Assembly (NCBI RefSeq): GCF_006715635.1
Contig: NZ_VFNP01000001.1
Coordinates: 1,922,001 to 1,986,000, forward strand
From: Streptomyces sp. SLBN-118
Lineage (GTDB): Bacteria > Actinomycetota > Actinomycetes > Streptomycetales > Streptomycetaceae
DNA length: 64,000 bases
Reading direction: 5' to 3'
The notes under the pieces were generated by a model. It ran no database searches. It saw nothing but the letters and a program-made list of their open reading frames with translations, and was not told the DNA's origin. The position numbers and the translations under genes are program-made. Shown here piece after piece: positions 60,993-64,000 of the stretch. Each line of letters starts with the position of its first letter. Position 1 is the stretch's first letter.

Positions 60993-62585
60993 TCACACCG
61001 CTCCCGCGCCCGTCAGCGCCCGTACCTCTGTCTCCGCGTGCTTCGCCTCATCCGGCCGCTCCGTCGACGTCTTCGTACCGATCCAGCCCGCCAGGAAGCC
61101 CAGTGGAATGGAGACCAGGCCCGGGTTCTGCAGCGGGAAGACATGGAAGTCCACCCCCGGGAACAGCGCTTCCGGGCTGCCCGAGACGACCGGCGAAAAC
61201 ACCACGAGCAGCACCGCCGGAATGAGTCCTCCGTACATCGCCCAGACCGCCCCGCGCGTGGTGAAGTTCCGCCAGAACAGCGAGTAGAGCAGCACGGGCA
61301 GATTGGCCGATGCGGCGACGGCAAAGGCCAGGCCCACCAGGAACGCGACATTCAGGTCGCGGGCGAGCAGGCCCAGCGCGATCGCGGCCACGCCGATCCC
61401 TGCCGCCGCGACCCGCGCCACGGCCACCTCGCTGTGCTGCTTGGCACGGCGGCGCCTGAGCGAGGCGTACAGATCGTGCGCGACAGAGGCCGACGAGGCG
61501 AGCGTGATCCCGGCGACGACGGCGAGGATGGTCGCGAAGGCCACCGCCGCGACCACCGCGAAGAGGACCGTACCGCCCGTGGATCCCGCACCTCCACCGA
61601 GGTCCAGAGCCAGTAGCGGGACCGCGGTGTTCCCGGCCGCGTTCGACTTGCGTACCTCGTCCGAGCCGAGCACGGCGGCTGCACCGAAGCCGAGCACGAT
61701 CGTCATCAGATAGAAGCTGCCGATGAGGCCGATCGACCAGACGACCGAGCGGCGGGCGGCCCGCGCGGTCGGCACGGTGTAGAAGCGCGACAGGATGTGC
61801 GGCAGACCCGCCGTGCCCAGTACGAGCGCCAGGCCGAGGCTGATGAAGTCGAAGCGCGCGGTCCAGCCTCCGCCGTACTTGAGGCCCGGTGCGAGGAAGT
61901 CTTTGCCGTGACCGCTTCGTTCGGCTGCGGAGGTGAGCAACTGGTTGAAGTCGCAGTGGAAGCGTGCGAGGACGAGGACGGTCATCGCGATGGCGCCCGC
62001 CATCAGCAGCACAGCCTTCACGATCTGGATCCAGGTGGTGGCTCGCATCCCTCCCAACGACACATAGATGACCATCAGTGCACCCACGCCGACGACGGTC
62101 CACGAGCGTGCGGCTTCGCTCGTACCGCCCAGCAGCAGCGCGACCAGGCTGCCGGCCCCCACCATCTGCGCCACCAGATAGAGAACGGACACGGTGACCG
62201 AAGAAGTTCCCGCGGCGATACGCACGGGGCGTTCGCTCATCCTGGAGGCAAGGACGTCCGCGAGCGTGAACCGGCCGCAGTTGCGGACGAGTTCGGCCAC
62301 CAGCAGCAGGACGACCAGCCAGGCGACCAGGAAGCCGACGGAGTAGAGCATTCCGTCGTAGCCGTAGAGGGCGATGAGCCCGGAGATACCAAGGAAAGAG
62401 GCGGCGGACATGTAGTCGCCTGCAATGGCGAACCCGTTCTCCAGGGGGGAGAACAGCCGCCCGCCCGCGTAGAACTCCTCAGCCGAGCCACGCCTGTTCC
62501 GGCTCACCCAGGTGGTGATACCGAGCGTGACCGCGATGAACGCGCTGAACAGCAGCAGCGCCAGAGTCTGGTGGTGGCCGCTCAA
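60993..62585 (-). CDS. cation/acetate symporter (SSS family)
   Basis: 530 residues, about 13 membrane helices. Sodium:solute symporter family, ActP-like: FYAGGRLFSPLENGFAIAGD, SAASFLGISGLIALYGYDG, LGTAGLPHILSRFYTV. It takes up acetate or a related short carboxylate with a cation. It starts with TTG overlapping the stop of the DUF485 gene (TTGA), strong coupling that fixes this rare start. The DUF485 partner upstream is the usual companion (YjcH-like) of ActP. A NarL-type two-component system lies just upstream and may control it. Confidence 0.88.
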   Translation of the reverse strand: MSGHHQTLALLLFSAFIAVTLGITTWVSRNRRGSAEEFYAGGRLFSPLENGFAIAGDYMSAASFLGISGLIALYGYDGMLYSVGFLVAWLVVLLLVAELVRNCGRFTLADVLASRMSERPVRIAAGTSSVTVSVLYLVAQMVGAGSLVALLLGGTSEAARSWTVVGVGALMVIYVSLGGMRATTWIQIVKAVLLMAGAIAMTVLVLARFHCDFNQLLTSAAERSGHGKDFLAPGLKYGGGWTARFDFISLGLALVLGTAGLPHILSRFYTVPTARAARRSVVWSIGLIGSFYLMTIVLGFGAAAVLGSDEVRKSNAAGNTAVPLLALDLGGGAGSTGGTVLFAVVAAVAFATILAVVAGITLASSASVAHDLYASLRRRRAKQHSEVAVARVAAAGIGVAAIALGLLARDLNVAFLVGLAFAVAASANLPVLLYSLFWRNFTTRGAVWAMYGGLIPAVLLVVFSPVVSGSPEALFPGVDFHVFPLQNPGLVSIPLGFLAGWIGTKTSTERPDEAKHAETEVRALTGAGAV

Positions 62586-63058
62586 CGCCCGGCCCCCCGC
62601 GTCAACTCCTGTGTGTCCCAGCGCAGATCGAGGGCCGCCCGGTCCCGGTGCAGGCGCGCATGCCGTGCGTACGCCCAGGTCAACAGGAAGGTGGTGAGGA
62701 ACTGACCGAGCCCGGCGACCATCGCCGTATTCACCGCTCCCGCCACCGGCCTTGCCATCAGCTCCGGCGCGGTCGTCGCTGCGACGACATACGCCAAGTA
62801 CCAGGCGACAAAGGCGAGGACGGCTGGAATCACGAACCTGCGGTAGCGGCGGCGCACCTCCTGGAAGGCGGCGCTGCGCTGCACGTCCAGATAGATGTCG
62901 GCGGCGCTCGGTCCACGCTCGGGGAGTGCGGGTCCGGCCGACGCGACGGGGGCTGGGGCGCCCGTGCCGTCCAACTCCCCCCAGCCGGAAGCCAGGGCGT
63001 CGTACCACGGGTCCTCAAGCCGTACCGTCGCGGCGTCCCGCCGTTCGGGCTTCTCCAC
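62582..63058 (-). CDS. DUF485 membrane protein, partner of the symporter
   Basis: 158 residues. Pro/Ala-rich N-terminal ~60 residues, then the DUF485 domain with two membrane helices (~75-95 and ~110-130; RRRYRRFVIPAVLAFVAWYL). The family is nearly always encoded before actP-type symporters. GTG start. The stop overlaps the symporter start. Confidence 0.85.
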   Translation of the reverse strand: MEKPERRDAATVRLEDPWYDALASGWGELDGTGAPAPVASAGPALPERGPSAADIYLDVQRSAAFQEVRRRYRRFVIPAVLAFVAWYLAYVVAATTAPELMARPVAGAVNTAMVAGLGQFLTTFLLTWAYARHARLHRDRAALDLRWDTQELTRGAGR

Positions 63059-63159
63059 CTGTCAGCTCTCCTTACACACAGCGAACCGTTTCGGCCGCAT
63101 GCACAAGGATGGACAGAGCGGGAAGATCCCGGACTCTTCTCCCGCCGGTCTTCACCCCA

Positions 63160-63834
63160 TCAGGTGATGCCCGACCCGGGTGGCTGCGCAAGACCTTCCC
63201 GGTAGGCGTACCGCACCGCCTGAGCGCGGTCGTGGATACCGGTCTTCGAGAAGAGATTGTTGATGTGGGTCTTCACGGTGGCCGTGGAAATGTGCAGCTT
63301 GCGCGCGATGTCGGCGTTGGTGAGCCCCTCCGCGATCAGGGTCAGCACCTCGCCCTCCCTCGCGGTCAGTCCGTCGGGCAGCCTCGGCCCGGCCGGTTCG
63401 GGCGCGGATGTGACCTGCTCGAGCAGCCGCTGCTGGACGACCGGTGAGAGCCCGGCGCGACCTGCCATGACGTCCTGGATGGCCCGGACGATCTCGTCAC
63501 CGCCGGCGTCCTTGGTGAGATAGCCGCGCGCTCCCGCCCGCAGCGCGGGGAACAGCGAGTCGTCGTCGGCATAGGTGGTGAGCACGACGATCTGGGTGCC
63601 CGGGTGTTCGCTGCGGATGCGGCGGGTCGCCTCGACGCCGTCGCAACGGGGCATCCGAAGATCCATCAGAGCGACGTCGGGGGCGAGTTCGGCGACGAGG
63701 GCGACCGCCTCCTCGCCATCCTTGGCCGAGCCGACGACCTCGATGCCGGGCAGCAGCCCGAGGAGCATCACAATCCCCTCGCGCACGACCGCCTGGTCGT
63801 CGACGACGATCACTCTGGCGTTCTGCGCCGTCAC
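63160..63834 (-). CDS. NarL/LuxR-type response regulator
   Basis: 224 residues. Receiver with VDDQ, phospho-acceptor D58 (VALMDLRMPRCDG) and YLTKDAGGDE. LuxR-type helix-turn-helix LTAREGEVLTLIAEGLTNAD, then TVKTHINNLFSKTG. GTG overlaps the stop of the sensor kinase gene (GTGA). It is upstream of the DUF485/symporter pair on the same strand, with 101 bp between, and may activate it. Confidence 0.9.
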   Translation of the reverse strand: MTAQNARVIVVDDQAVVREGIVMLLGLLPGIEVVGSAKDGEEAVALVAELAPDVALMDLRMPRCDGVEATRRIRSEHPGTQIVVLTTYADDDSLFPALRAGARGYLTKDAGGDEIVRAIQDVMAGRAGLSPVVQQRLLEQVTSAPEPAGPRLPDGLTAREGEVLTLIAEGLTNADIARKLHISTATVKTHINNLFSKTGIHDRAQAVRYAYREGLAQPPGSGIT

Positions 63835-64000
63835 GCCGGCACCCGCAGCCGCACTACGAAGCCCTCTCTCTCGGGTCGTGCTTCCAGGGTGCCGCCGAGC
63901 AGTTCGGCCCGTTCGCGCATCCCCAGCAGACCGTACCCGCCACCGGATGCCGCGAGTTCACCGCCGTGCGTGCCGGCGCCCGAGTCCCGTACTTCCAGGG
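63831..64000 (-). CDS. sensor histidine kinase, C-terminal end only
   Basis: The last ~55 codons of a kinase that continues beyond the right edge. The HATPase_c signature is visible: EVRDSGAG and GGGYGLLGMRERAELLGGTL, typical of NarX/DesK-type (HisKA_3) kinases. Its stop overlaps the response regulator start, so the two form a two-component pair. Confidence 0.85.
   Translation of the reverse strand, partial: LEVRDSGAGTHGGELAASGGGYGLLGMRERAELLGGTLEARPEREGFVVRLRVPA

Noticed and set aside
1..64000. CRISPR arrays and rRNA genes
   Set aside because: No regularly spaced repeats and no conserved rRNA words were seen anywhere in the window.

Overview
The window is high-GC actinobacterial DNA, almost certainly Streptomyces. 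The genus-level signs are the septation gene sepH, the CutRS-type two-component pair, CebR boxes in front of a cellulase, a DasR-type site in front of ptsH, a ydaO-class (c-di-AMP) leader in front of an M23 peptidase, frequent GTG/TTG starts, and tightly overlapping GTGA/TGATG gene junctions. No rRNA, tRNA or CRISPR array was recognised.

Positions 1 to about 19,300 are a mosaic accessory region. It holds an MFS transporter, a degraded TPR gene, a SWIM zinc-finger protein, an IS607-type element (serine recombinase plus TnpB), a VWA-domain protein, and a secreted GH6-FN3-GH5 cellulase under two CebR boxes whose C-terminus has been lost at a junction with an inverted, truncated PIG-L deacetylase gene. 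Next comes a sulfur-handling block of two divergent units: an SQR-like flavoprotein, DsrC/TusE-like and DsrE-like genes to the left, and OsmC, a class V aminotransferase (cysteine desulfurase-like) and thioredoxin to the right. Three copies of ATACCC-N4-GGGTAT-type palindromes sit at its promoters, so it may be one reactive-sulfur regulon under a CsoR/CstR-family repressor encoded elsewhere. The block is followed by a small gene coupled to a truncated AbiEii-type nucleotidyltransferase and by a frameshifted hypothetical gene.

From 19,320 onward the genes look like conserved core. Positions 19,320-32,740 hold an RNA methyltransferase, a KimA-like permease, two TrkA proteins, DUF3159, an OB-fold protein, KdpE/KdpD, DUF3710, dUTPase, a thioesterase, DUF3093, a conserved glycine-zipper protein and DUF4193. 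As remembered, this order closely follows Mycobacterium tuberculosis Rv2689c-Rv2701c, with kdpED as an extra insertion; potassium handling is its main theme. Then come CutS/CutR, an inositol-phosphatase-family gene, the actinobacterial ferrochelatase, an MFS transporter overlapping an aldonolactone oxidase, sepH, a rhodanese, a VOC protein, thymidine kinase, a phosphatase-family protein, DUF5998, a GNAT/acyl-CoA-synthetase fusion, ptsH, a GntR regulator, the M23 peptidase with its riboswitch, two paired M16 peptidases, topoisomerase IV subunit A (parC) and a CobW GTPase. The right end has two divergent citrate synthase-family genes, one fused to a DNA-binding domain and preceded by a 19-bp perfect palindrome, then an acetate-type symporter with its DUF485 partner, and a NarL-type regulator with the 3' end of its sensor kinase.

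Three apparent one-base deletions, all in the accessory part (near 10,564, 10,999 and 18,043), are either gene decay or sequencing errors. No such break was seen in the core part.
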